Below are positions 56,446 through 64,000 of a stretch of 64,000 nt of DNA, one piece after another (position 1 is the first letter of the stretch; each line of letters starts with the position of its first letter). The DNA is from Candidatus Zixiibacteriota bacterium (GTDB taxonomy: Bacteria > Zixibacteria > MSB-5A5 > WJJR01 > JAJRUJ01): assembly GCA_020051695.1 (NCBI GenBank), contig JAGVQM010000041.1, positions 82,385 through 146,384 of the forward strand, read 5' to 3'. Made by a program: the position numbers and the translations under genes. The notes beneath the pieces are model-generated. The model searched no databases and was not told where the DNA came from. It saw nothing but the letters and a program-made list of their open reading frames with translations.

Positions 56446-57795
56446 CTAAATGATATGCAACTTCTTCGCCTGGAACGTCAGCTCATCGCGGAATTTGGGA
56501 TGAGCGATGCTGATCAGCATCGTCGCGCGTTCGCGGATCGAACGGGCAAATAAATCGGCGACGCCGTACTCCGTTGCCACAAAATGCACGTCGCCCCGGC
56601 TGGTCACCACGCCCGCGCCCTGATCGAGACTCACCACGATCCGGCTGATCGAATCTTTCTTGGCCGTGGAGGGCAGCGCAATCACCGGCTTGCCGTTTTT
56701 GGCGTGCGCGGCGCCACGGATAAAATCAACCTGCCCGCCGATGCCCGAAAATATTTTGTGGCCCAGCGAATCGGCGCAGACCTGGCCGGTCAGGTCGATC
56801 TGGATTGCCGAGTTGATCGCCACCTGGTTGTCGTTCTTGGCGACAATAAACGGGTCATTGACATAATGCGAGGGATGGAACTCGACAATGGGATTGTTAT
56901 CGATAAAATCAAACAGCCGGTGTGACCCCAGCACAAAACTCGCGACCATCTTTCCCGGATGCAGGGTTTTCTTCTCGTTGTTGATGATCCCCTTTTCGAC
57001 CAGCTCGATGGCGCCGTCGGAAAACATTTCGGTATGGATCCCCAGGTCTTTTTTCTCATGGAGGTAATACAGGATCGCATCGGGGATGCCGCCGATGCCC
57101 AGTTGCAGGGTGGCGCCGTCTTCAATCAAATCGGCGACGTTCCTGCCGATTGCCCGGTGCAGATCGGTGATCGTAACCGGATGCAACTCGACCAACGGAG
57201 CATCGGCCTCGACGATATAATCAAGTTTGGAGCAATGAATAAAATTGTCACCCAGCACGCGCGGCGCCTGGCGGTTGACCTCGGCAATGACCGTGCCGGC
57301 GACTTCGCAGGCGGGTTTGGTGGTTTCCACGCCGACACCAAACGAACAATACCCGTGTTCATCGGGCGGGGAGACCTGGATTAACGCCACATCGATCGGG
57401 TAAATACCGCGCTGGAACATCTGCGCGACTTCCGACAGGAAAATCGGATGGAAATCGGCGCGGCCCTCGTTGACTGCCTGGCGGACGTTTCTGCCGGTGA
57501 ATAACGCCCGGTGCCAGAAATGTCCCTCATGCTCGGGATTGACATATTCCGCCGACCCCACCGTCAACAGATGAATGATCTCAACGTTCTCCAGCTCAGG
57601 GGAACGGGCGACCAGTGCATTGACCAGACTTTCCGGCTCGGCGCACCCCGGATGGATGTACACCCGCTGGCCGGACTTGACGATTTTCAGCGCCTGTTCG
57701 GCGGTAGTCTTCTTGTTGTTGAAATGGTCCACCCATCCCGGACGGGGCCGGATGCGTCCGGAACTCTGACTGATTTGTGGGGCGGTATCCGACAT
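56446..57795 (-). CDS. Acetyl-CoA hydrolase/CoA-transferase family (4-hydroxybutyrate CoA-transferase-like)
   Basis: 449 residues. N-terminal VKSGQRVYIHPGCAEPESLVNALV, then VGVGVETT-type CoA-binding GYCSFGVGVETTKPA, the catalytic Glu in GIHTEMFSDGAIELV, and the C-terminal GIGGQVDFIRGAAHAKNGKP. It moves CoA between acids or splits acyl-CoA through a glutamyl-CoA thioester. As last gene of the ferredoxin-oxidoreductase/alanine-dehydrogenase run (57-bp gap) it may release acetate or a branched acid from the acyl-CoA made there. Substrate pair unknown. Confidence 0.88.
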   Translation of the reverse strand: MSDTAPQISQSSGRIRPRPGWVDHFNNKKTTAEQALKIVKSGQRVYIHPGCAEPESLVNALVARSPELENVEIIHLLTVGSAEYVNPEHEGHFWHRALFTGRNVRQAVNEGRADFHPIFLSEVAQMFQRGIYPIDVALIQVSPPDEHGYCSFGVGVETTKPACEVAGTVIAEVNRQAPRVLGDNFIHCSKLDYIVEADAPLVELHPVTITDLHRAIGRNVADLIEDGATLQLGIGGIPDAILYYLHEKKDLGIHTEMFSDGAIELVEKGIINNEKKTLHPGKMVASFVLGSHRLFDFIDNNPIVEFHPSHYVNDPFIVAKNDNQVAINSAIQIDLTGQVCADSLGHKIFSGIGGQVDFIRGAAHAKNGKPVIALPSTAKKDSISRIVVSLDQGAGVVTSRGDVHFVATEYGVADLFARSIRERATMLISIAHPKFRDELTFQAKKLHII

Positions 57796-57852
57796 TGTCT
57801 GTGTATTTTTCTCCGGCAGCAGACCGGGGTTGCCAAGAACACGTATCGTTGG

Positions 57853-58971
57853 TTATTCCTTCGCCTTCGGGATTTCCGCAACCGGCCGACCCACCGCCTC
57901 GGCCAACGCTTTCTTGACAATCCCGCCGCGATAAATATATACCCCCCGGCCCAGCGAGCGGTCGGCAGCCAGCGCCTCGTCCAGCCCGAGTGAGGCAATC
58001 ATTTCGACACGGTCGATGATGGCGTTGGTCAGGGCAAAACTCGCCGTACGGCTGACATTGGCCGGCAGCACGGGGATATTGCAGTGGATGACGCCGTCGA
58101 TCTCGTATGTCGGGTCGGCAAACGTTGTCGGCCGCGTCGTCGCAATACACCCGCCCTGGGCCACCGAGACATCAATGACCACCGCGCCGCGTTTCATGGT
58201 CGAGATCATGTCCTTGGTCACCAACACCGGTGGTTTTTCACCACGGACCTGGATGCAGCCGATCAACACATCGGCAAAGCGCACGGCGCGCTCGATGGTG
58301 TGCGTGTATGGAATACTGGTGATGATACTGCGGTCGAGCGTCCGGCGGATATACCGCAGCCGATCGATATTGGCGTCGATGACCATGACCTGCGCGCCGA
58401 GCCGCCGGGCGCTACGCGCCGCGTTGAAACCGACGTTCCCCGCGCCGAGGATAACGACATTCGCCGGTGGGATCCCCGGCAGGCCGCCCATCAGGATCCC
58501 CCGGCCGCCGGAATCCGATTCCAATAACCGGGCAGCCAGTCCGCCGGCCATGGTCCCGGCAATCTCCGACATCGGTTCCATAATCGGCAGCCGCCCGTCG
58601 TCGGTCTCGATGGCCTCATAGCCGATGACTGTTGTGTCTTTCTCGCATAGTTCGTGCACGATCTTTACCCGGGTTGCGGCCTGGAACGTAAAGCACATGA
58701 TCGTCTGGCCGGGGTGTACGAACCGCAGGTCGGATTCATTCAACGGCGAAACGCCGAGCGCCAGGTCGGCCCGGCCGAACGCCTCTTCACGGGCGTAAAC
58801 GATCTCGCCGCCCGCCTTGATGTATTGATCGTCGAGGAAACCCGAACGCAGCCCGGCATCTTTCTCGATGTACACATAATGGCCCGCTTCCACCAGCCGC
58901 TGGACAGCGGCCGGTGTCAGCCCGACCCGGCGTTCATCCGGATATTGCTCGTTGAAGATACTGATATCCAT
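57853..58971 (-). CDS. ald: Alanine dehydrogenase
   Basis: 372 residues. N-terminal domain with DERRVGLTPAAVQRLVEAGHYVYIEKDAG and GEIVYAREEAF; NAD site VVILGAGNVGFNAARSARRLGAQVMVID; catalytic and substrate region SVAQGGCIATTRPTTFADPTYEIDGVIHCNIPVLP. Full length for the family. Converts L-alanine and NAD to pyruvate, ammonium and NADH, or the reverse. Its place between ferredoxin oxidoreductase and CoA-transferase suggests amino-acid fermentation in which pyruvate or a related 2-oxoacid is passed on. Confidence 0.93.
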   Translation of the reverse strand: MDISIFNEQYPDERRVGLTPAAVQRLVEAGHYVYIEKDAGLRSGFLDDQYIKAGGEIVYAREEAFGRADLALGVSPLNESDLRFVHPGQTIMCFTFQAATRVKIVHELCEKDTTVIGYEAIETDDGRLPIMEPMSEIAGTMAGGLAARLLESDSGGRGILMGGLPGIPPANVVILGAGNVGFNAARSARRLGAQVMVIDANIDRLRYIRRTLDRSIITSIPYTHTIERAVRFADVLIGCIQVRGEKPPVLVTKDMISTMKRGAVVIDVSVAQGGCIATTRPTTFADPTYEIDGVIHCNIPVLPANVSRTASFALTNAIIDRVEMIASLGLDEALAADRSLGRGVYIYRGGIVKKALAEAVGRPVAEIPKAKE

Positions 58972-59028
58972 GGCGTATGGACCCTTGGTATCGGCGACGC
59001 GGTCCGGCCCGTCCCGATCAATGATTTT

Positions 59029-60465
59029 CTAGACCGTCGTGGGACTGGCGATATGTTCCACGCTTTTCAGCCCGACATCGAGGGCCTTCAGGTTCGGTTC
59101 GATCAGTTGTTTTTTCGGCAGCTCACGGATCAGCGCGCGCATGGTGTCGGCCTGCACGATGCCGGTCAAGCCGATGACCGCGCCGGCCGCGATGATATTC
59201 GCCACCCGGGGGTTATCCAGTTTTTCATTGGCCAGCGCCGAAAACGGCACCGGGACCGCCCGGATGCCGGCTGGCAGGTTGACATCCCGGACAAACGAAC
59301 TGTCATACACGATCATGCCGTCAGGCCGGACGATCGGCGCGAACTTTTCCAGTGAGGGTTGGTTCATCGCCACCAGCAGCGTCGGTTCGGTGACATACGG
59401 CGTCCCGATACGGTGGCCGGAGACAACCACATGGCAATTGGCCGTGCCGCCGCGCATTTCCGGTCCATACGACGGCAGCCAGGAGACATGCTTATGCTCA
59501 TACATACCCGACTTGGTCAGCAACTGGCCCAGCAGCAGGACACCCTGTCCGCCAAACCCGGCGCAAATCAACTCGTGCGTGCCGAACCCCGGGGGTATCT
59601 TTGCGGCGGCTGATTTGCCCTTATCCTCATGCCCCAGCGCCTTATTAATTTGTGCGGCGGTGAGCACCGGACGCGGTTTGATCGGCCGTGCGGGACGATC
59701 GGCATCGTTTTTGTAAACGCCGGGGGGGAAGACCTTGACCATGTTGTCGATCAGCCACTGGCGGGCGTCGACCGGCTCCAGTTTCCAACCCGTCGGACAC
59801 GGGGAGAGGATTTCGATCAAACTGAAACCCTTGTTGTCGATCTGATTTTGCAACGCTTTGCGGATGGCCTTGCGGGCCTTCATGATATTTTTCGTGTCTT
59901 CCAGCGTGCAGCGCTCGATATACACCGGTGATTTCAAGACGGATAGCAGTTCCGCGACCAGCATCGGATTGCCTTCGTTTTCCACGCTCCGGCCGTATGG
60001 TGTGGTCGTGGTTTTCTGATCGATAAGGGTCGTCGGCGCCATCTGTCCGCCCGTCATCCCGTAGATCGCGTTGTTGACGAAAATAACCGTCAGTGATTCG
60101 CCACGGTTGGCCGCCTGCAGGATTTCGTTGCCGCCGATGGCAGCCAGGTCCCCGTCGCCCTGGTAGGAAATGACGATGGAGTGCGGCAGCGCCCGCTTGA
60201 TCCCGGTGGCGACTGCGGGCGCGCGGCCGTGCGCCGATTGCACGTTGCCGGTCTTGAAATAATAGTAGCCGAATACCGAACAGCCCACCGGACTGACAAA
60301 GACCGTCCGATCGGCGATCTCCAGGTCTTCCAGGGCTTCGGCGATCAGTTTATGGATATTGCCGTGGCCGCAGCCCGGACAATAGTGGGTACTGGCCAGG
60401 TCGGGTCCACCCTTGCGTTCGAATACACTGAAGAATGAATCCGGTTTTTTCAAGACGTCTTTCAT
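59029..60465 (-). CDS. 2-oxoacid:ferredoxin oxidoreductase, fused beta (TPP) and gamma subunits
   Basis: 478 residues. Residues 1-~265 are the thiamine-pyrophosphate-binding beta subunit ([17 protein letters not shown], the TPP motif [35 protein letters not shown]). After a linker (~265-300), residues ~305-478 are the gamma subunit ([37 protein letters not shown]). These are normally separate genes in VOR/KOR four-subunit enzymes. It decarboxylates a 2-oxoacid to acyl-CoA and reduces ferredoxin. The start overlaps the alpha gene by 4 bp (ATGA). Confidence 0.92.
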   Translation of the reverse strand: MKDVLKKPDSFFSVFERKGGPDLASTHYCPGCGHGNIHKLIAEALEDLEIADRTVFVSPVGCSVFGYYYFKTGNVQSAHGRAPAVATGIKRALPHSIVISYQGDGDLAAIGGNEILQAANRGESLTVIFVNNAIYGMTGGQMAPTTLIDQKTTTTPYGRSVENEGNPMLVAELLSVLKSPVYIERCTLEDTKNIMKARKAIRKALQNQIDNKGFSLIEILSPCPTGWKLEPVDARQWLIDNMVKVFPPGVYKNDADRPARPIKPRPVLTAAQINKALGHEDKGKSAAAKIPPGFGTHELICAGFGGQGVLLLGQLLTKSGMYEHKHVSWLPSYGPEMRGGTANCHVVVSGHRIGTPYVTEPTLLVAMNQPSLEKFAPIVRPDGMIVYDSSFVRDVNLPAGIRAVPVPFSALANEKLDNPRVANIIAAGAVIGLTGIVQADTMRALIRELPKKQLIEPNLKALDVGLKSVEHIASPTTV

Positions 60466-61517
60466 GGGTGGTCCTCCCGGAGTTTTCTGATGACCTGCAA
60501 CAGCTCCTGCGGTGTCGGCACCATGCCCCCCGAACGGCCATAAAAATCAACCGGCGGTTTGCAGGCCACCGCCAGCTTGACATCCTCGATCATCTGCCCG
60601 GTCGATAATTCGGCGACGAGGATGGCCCGGGCCCGCCCGGTCCAGGCCCCCAAAGGTTTTTTGGGGAACGGCCACAGGGTAATCGGGCGGAACAACCCGA
60701 TTTTGATGCCCTCCTCCCGGGCCAGATCGATGGCGGTCATCATCACCCGCGATAGGATCCCAAACGCGACTGCGAGATATTCCGCATCTTCGGTCCGGTA
60801 TTCCTCAAACAGCACTTCGGTTCGCTCGATCTCGTCATATTTGGCTTTCAACTTCAGCACATGCTTTTCCAGCTCTTCTGCCGAAATCAAAATCGATGAA
60901 ATGAGATTGTTCGTCGTTTCCGCGGTCGCTTTTACCGCCCACGCTTTTTCCGGCAGGCGTTCGAGCGGTTCGGGGAAATCGACCGGTTCCATCATCTGGC
61001 CGATATACCCGTCGGTGAGTATTCCCGCCGGATTCCGGTATTTGTCGGCCAGTTCGAACGCCTTCATCGTCAGGTCGCACATTTCCTGAGCTGAGTTCGG
61101 CGCCAGGACGATCAAACGGTAGGAGCCGTGGCCGCCGCCCTTGGTCATCTGGAAATAGTCTGATTGCTCGGGAGCGATATTCCCCAGTCCCGGACCACCG
61201 CGGTTGATATTGACCACGACACACGGCAACTCCGCGCCTGCGCAATAGGAAATACCTTCCTGCTTCAACGAAATGCCCGGTGACGAGGACGCCGTCATCA
61301 CGCGTTGGCCGGTGGAAGCCGCGCCATAGACCATATTGATTGCGCCGATCTCCGCTTCGGCCTGCAGGAAAGTCCCGCCGACAAGAGGCATCAGCAATGC
61401 CGCGGTCTCGGCGATTTCCGATGCCGGGGTAATCGGGTAGCCGTAGTATGCGCGGCAGCCGGCTAAAATGGCACCCCGGACTATCGCCTCATTCCCTTTG
61501 ACCAGTTGTTTTGCCAA
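60462..61517 (-). CDS. 2-oxoacid:ferredoxin oxidoreductase alpha subunit (VorB/KorA type)
   Basis: 351 residues from a TTG start at 61517 (GAGG eight bases upstream). The opening [31 protein letters not shown] is the family signature. [40 protein letters not shown] is the conserved central block. Length fits VorB/KorA rather than pyruvate oxidoreductase. The substrate may be 2-oxoisovalerate or 2-oxoglutarate, possibly pyruvate; it cannot be decided here. Confidence 0.92.
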   Translation of the reverse strand: MAKQLVKGNEAIVRGAILAGCRAYYGYPITPASEIAETAALLMPLVGGTFLQAEAEIGAINMVYGAASTGQRVMTASSSPGISLKQEGISYCAGAELPCVVVNINRGGPGLGNIAPEQSDYFQMTKGGGHGSYRLIVLAPNSAQEMCDLTMKAFELADKYRNPAGILTDGYIGQMMEPVDFPEPLERLPEKAWAVKATAETTNNLISSILISAEELEKHVLKLKAKYDEIERTEVLFEEYRTEDAEYLAVAFGILSRVMMTAIDLAREEGIKIGLFRPITLWPFPKKPLGAWTGRARAILVAELSTGQMIEDVKLAVACKPPVDFYGRSGGMVPTPQELLQVIRKLREDHP

Positions 61518-61575
61518 AACGCTACCTCGGTAAGTTTAAGTCTATTATTCTCGTTGAGATCCGTCGTGCGTCAGG

Positions 61576-61890
61576 TTATTCCAACACTTTTTTCTCTTTT
61601 TTGTCCGTGGGTTTGCGATAGACGGTAATCGCGCCGGGTTCCGGGCAGTTGTAATAGCAAATGCCGCAGCCCGTGCACCCCTCACCCTTATAAAATGAAA
61701 ACCGGTAGCCACGCCGGTTGATATCCGCCGACATCTCCAGGACTTCAGGTGGGCAGGTCACGACACAAAAATCGCATCCTTTGCATAGCTCGCTCTCCAC
61801 GATGACCCACGGCAGTTCTTTTACATTTTCTGGAAGACTCACCTTTCCCTCCGGGAGGACGTCTTTTCTCGGTTTCGCAGACAATGCCAT
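61576..61890 (-). CDS. 2-oxoacid:ferredoxin oxidoreductase delta subunit (2x 4Fe-4S ferredoxin)
   Basis: 104 residues with a GGGAG site. Two 4Fe-4S cluster motifs: [15 protein letters not shown] and [15 protein letters not shown]. This ferredoxin-like subunit carries electrons out of the enzyme. First gene of a run delta-alpha-beta/gamma-ald-CoA-transferase on the minus strand (gaps 58, overlap, 57, 57 bp). The 242-bp region upstream (61891-62132) holds no gene. Confidence 0.92.
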   Translation of the reverse strand: MALSAKPRKDVLPEGKVSLPENVKELPWVIVESELCKGCDFCVVTCPPEVLEMSADINRRGYRFSFYKGEGCTGCGICYYNCPEPGAITVYRKPTDKKEKKVLE

Positions 61891-62132
61891 CTGTCCTGCA
61901 CTCCCATCCTTATTAAGGTACTACGGGCACGGGTCCCCATTTGTCAAATCTTCGGCCCTTAGCCATTGTGTGACAACAAATACGGGGCGCACCGCCGATC
62001 GTGGCGCCGGGTGAATATGCGGTACACTCAACCGCTTTGCGTGCACTCAATGTAGTGTACAATCTCCATTTATCCTGCGGCAAGGAAAACTCAAATGTGG
62101 ACCGGGAGTTTTGACAGTTCCCGCGAGAATCC

Positions 62133-63521
62133 TTACAACTCGTGGACCCCCGACAAATGCCGGGTCAACAACGGGTGGGCCTGTTCGATCTGCCGCCACA
62201 TGTCCACGGCGATCCGCCGATAGGATTGATGGCCCATGGGCGATGAGCGCAGCCGGGCGAAATGATACGCTTCGCGCAGATTTATGACAATAAGTGTGCG
62301 TACACGGTACCCCAGGGGCAGGAGATATACCGCCTCGGCCGGAAACATTTCTTTAATTCGCTGAGAGGCCCCCACGGCGGTTGCCCGGGCCTGCCGATAC
62401 CGCTCAGCAAGGCCGGTCAACCCGAACTCCCGTGGTTCAACATATCCCAGGCCCGGAGTAAAATCCTGCAGCAGCTGGGTGCAGAGGCGGTGACGCTGGA
62501 TATCGCGCCAGGCGCCATAATCAATCGTGATTTCGAAAGTATAGGTCGTGGCTTCCAGCGCGCGAGGACCGGCGTCAAACGAACGGGGAGAGCCGATCGC
62601 CTCCCGGATCAGGGCGTCTTTCTCTTCGATGGTCAGTCCGCGCACCCAGGCCAGCAGGTGCTCATAATTACCGGCAGCGCGGGGATAGGCCAGCGCCGCG
62701 ATGATCTTGTCCTCGGCCGCCGCATCGTAGGCGACCAGACGAATTTCGTTTTCACAAGCAGCATCGTGGCCGACAATTCGCTCCTCCGGCAGGGCGGGGG
62801 GCAGTCGGAATGCCGGAATCCCGCACTGCGCATGGTATTCATTCGGCACGGCGTATTTCACCAGCGTTGGGACATGGGTCAAGGCGACTTGCTTGATCTC
62901 GTTGCCGATATCCCGCAACTCAGCAAGGGGAGAAATGAGCAGTTTGCTGATTGCGTATTCCAGTGTCCGGGCGTTGACCGTCCACCCCAAATTGGTCAAT
63001 GTCCCCACCGGCAGGAAAAAGCGCATCAGGTCGCAGGACCTGGCCCGGCAGCGGGCGGCAAATGCCCTATCGGTTTCCTTCTCGGCGCGGGTCAGGTGCT
63101 CCCTGTGCCAGGCGATTGTCTGCTCCATCCCCTCAATATAAATGCGCATTAACTCGTGCATTGCCTGGTCGTATGTCTTCGCCAGCGCTGATGCCATGAC
63201 GGCCGGGGGACGGAAAAACCGATCAGGTTCGTACACCTGATAGCGGGTGGATTTCTCGGTGAAAGACGATAAGCGATTATCTTCAATGGCTTTGGCCGCG
63301 GCGATGGAGATGTCCTCCAGCGCAATATGCAACACAGCATGCTCGGCGACCGATGAATGGCCATACCCCACCACCCACTTTTCATGAAATTCAGTGGCTT
63401 TTGAAGCCGTCAAACCTTCGGCGATAACATCAAATGGTTCCGGTGAGCGGGAAGTTTTGGCAAAAGTGACCGCAACAGTCTCCGGCGGCAAATCCTGAAT
63501 CACATATACGCGACGGGCCAT
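62133..63521 (-). CDS. Tandem ThyX-like (flavin-dependent thymidylate synthase-like) protein
   Basis: 462 residues from the ATG at 63521 (AGGGAGG directly upstream; longer starts lack a site). Two ThyX-like halves. In the N-terminal half (~1-240) the signature region reads DNRLSSFTEKSTRY, keeping the Ser/Glu/Ser/Arg part of the canonical RHRxxSxxExSxRY. In the C-terminal half (~270-460) it reads QRHRLCTQLLQDFTP, keeping RHR but losing the rest. NARTLEYAISKL and RTLIVINLREAYHFARLR are the matching later motifs. ThyX methylates dUMP using folate and FAD. Whether this divergent tandem form makes dTMP is unknown. Confidence 0.8.
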   Translation of the reverse strand: MARRVYVIQDLPPETVAVTFAKTSRSPEPFDVIAEGLTASKATEFHEKWVVGYGHSSVAEHAVLHIALEDISIAAAKAIEDNRLSSFTEKSTRYQVYEPDRFFRPPAVMASALAKTYDQAMHELMRIYIEGMEQTIAWHREHLTRAEKETDRAFAARCRARSCDLMRFFLPVGTLTNLGWTVNARTLEYAISKLLISPLAELRDIGNEIKQVALTHVPTLVKYAVPNEYHAQCGIPAFRLPPALPEERIVGHDAACENEIRLVAYDAAAEDKIIAALAYPRAAGNYEHLLAWVRGLTIEEKDALIREAIGSPRSFDAGPRALEATTYTFEITIDYGAWRDIQRHRLCTQLLQDFTPGLGYVEPREFGLTGLAERYRQARATAVGASQRIKEMFPAEAVYLLPLGYRVRTLIVINLREAYHFARLRSSPMGHQSYRRIAVDMWRQIEQAHPLLTRHLSGVHEL

Positions 63522-63758
63522 GCGCCTCCCTTTCGTGTCCATCCTTCCATCGTAGGGATGGTACATCCCCGAGTCCGAGTGGTCAATTGGTTTCCAGTGG
63601 TGTCTGCCCGGTGATGGAACCTGTACCGGCCGGGTCCCCGGCTGTCGTGGTCCTCGATATCCGTTTCATCTGCCGGTTGCGTTTGTTGTATGGCATTTGC
63701 CTCCAACCGGTGATTGGTTTACTTTATTTCTGTGGAGAGGAGAGATCGAGGTAATCTC

Positions 63759-64000
63759 ATGAGTGACCGCCCGACCAAACATGTGCCTTGGCGTCTGTTG
63801 GAATTCAAAACTGCGTCGGGCCGCTGGCAGATGGCGGCAGATTTGTACCTGTATCGTACGATCAGCGGGCATCCCGAACCGCTGATCGTCCGTTTTTATC
63901 GCTTCGCTCCCCCCACAATTACGATTGGTTATCATCAAACTGCAGCGCGCGCAGTGGATGAGGCCGCCTGCGCGGCGGCCGGAATCGGCCTCGCCCGCCG
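63759..64000 (+). CDS. Lipoate-protein ligase A family protein (5' part only)
   Basis: 80 codons to the window edge. The ATG at 63759 follows GGAGAGGAGAG. It begins PWRLLEFKTASGRWQMAADLYLYR and contains PLIVRFYRFAPPTITIGYHQ, the usual opening of lipoate/octanoyl transferase-type ligases (an 'R-F-Y-x-F-x-P-P-x-x-T-x-G-x-x-Q' block). It would attach lipoyl or octanoyl groups to 2-oxoacid dehydrogenase or glycine cleavage H proteins. Position 14 of the usual 'NMA.D' start reads WQMAADLYL. Confidence 0.85.
   Translation, partial: MSDRPTKHVPWRLLEFKTASGRWQMAADLYLYRTISGHPEPLIVRFYRFAPPTITIGYHQTAARAVDEAACAAAGIGLAR

Noticed and set aside
62014..62070. Repeated 'TACACTCAA/TGCACTCAA' words and AGTGTAC palindrome between genes
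   Set aside because: Short and imperfect; no promoter elements alongside; not enough for an operator call.

Overview
The window looks like a chromosomal segment of an uncultivated, probably anaerobic, Gram-negative-type bacterium. Outer-membrane barrels, lipoproteins, an ECF sigma/anti-sigma pair, a PEP-CTERM protein, long fibronectin-III 'WTAPGDD' repeats, thrombospondin-3 calcium repeats and dockerin-like 'NPVDV' tails are together most reminiscent of FCB-type candidate phyla such as Zixibacteria. That placement is inference from style, not a marker-gene result. Coding density is high and most genes are GC-rich. A few AT-richer accessory genes stand out.

Layout. 1-1.7 kb (minus): ECF sigma factor and a zinc-finger anti-sigma factor that runs off the left edge. 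1.9-12 kb (plus): a secreted propeller/beta-helix/dockerin protein, a methyltransferase, a gingipain-like C25 peptidase, tRNA-Cys behind a consensus promoter, a secreted hypothetical, a HAD phosphatase, a degenerate M29-like protein and tRNA-Leu. 12.2-22.1 kb: an envelope operon of a giant repeat protein, a CsgG/TPR lipoprotein, a beta-barrel and a cohesin/FN3 protein. 22.1-28.8 kb: methyltransferase, DEAD-box helicase, membrane Ser/Thr kinase with TolB-like and TPR modules, and a beta-CASP RNase-like hydrolase. 28.8-30.6 kb: an array of short hairpin repeats next to an AT-rich PD-(D/E)XK protein.

30.6-35.0 kb (minus) is a five-gene CoA-ester operon (two crotonase-family enzymes, thiolase, SDR and an embedded methyltransferase). 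35.2-41.4 kb is a molybdenum-hydroxylase locus: the three-subunit enzyme on the plus strand, and MocA-, XdhC- and YqeB-like maturation genes divergently on the minus strand. YqeB is a marker of selenium-dependent molybdenum hydroxylases. Three kb further on, at 44.3-45.1 kb, lies a C_GCAxxG_C_C-type redox protein whose reading frame is interrupted by one in-frame TGA. The TGA is followed by a hairpin with the geometry of a bacterial SECIS element, so I read it as a selenoprotein. It is the most striking single observation here.

45.2-49.9 kb: small cytosolic proteins, a PEP-CTERM protein behind a sigma-54 promoter with an upstream palindrome, an outer-membrane protein/lipoprotein pair and a YbaN-like membrane protein. 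50-52.6 kb: citrate synthase and thioredoxin reductase. 52.6-55.6 kb: a two-gene membrane metalloprotease module flanked by hairpin repeats. 55.6-61.9 kb (minus): aquaporin, then a probable operon of 2-oxoacid:ferredoxin oxidoreductase (with fused beta-gamma subunits), alanine dehydrogenase and a CoA-transferase, which could convert alanine or another amino acid to an acyl-CoA and acid with ferredoxin and NADH production. 62.1-64 kb: a tandem ThyX-like protein and the start of a lipoate ligase-like gene.
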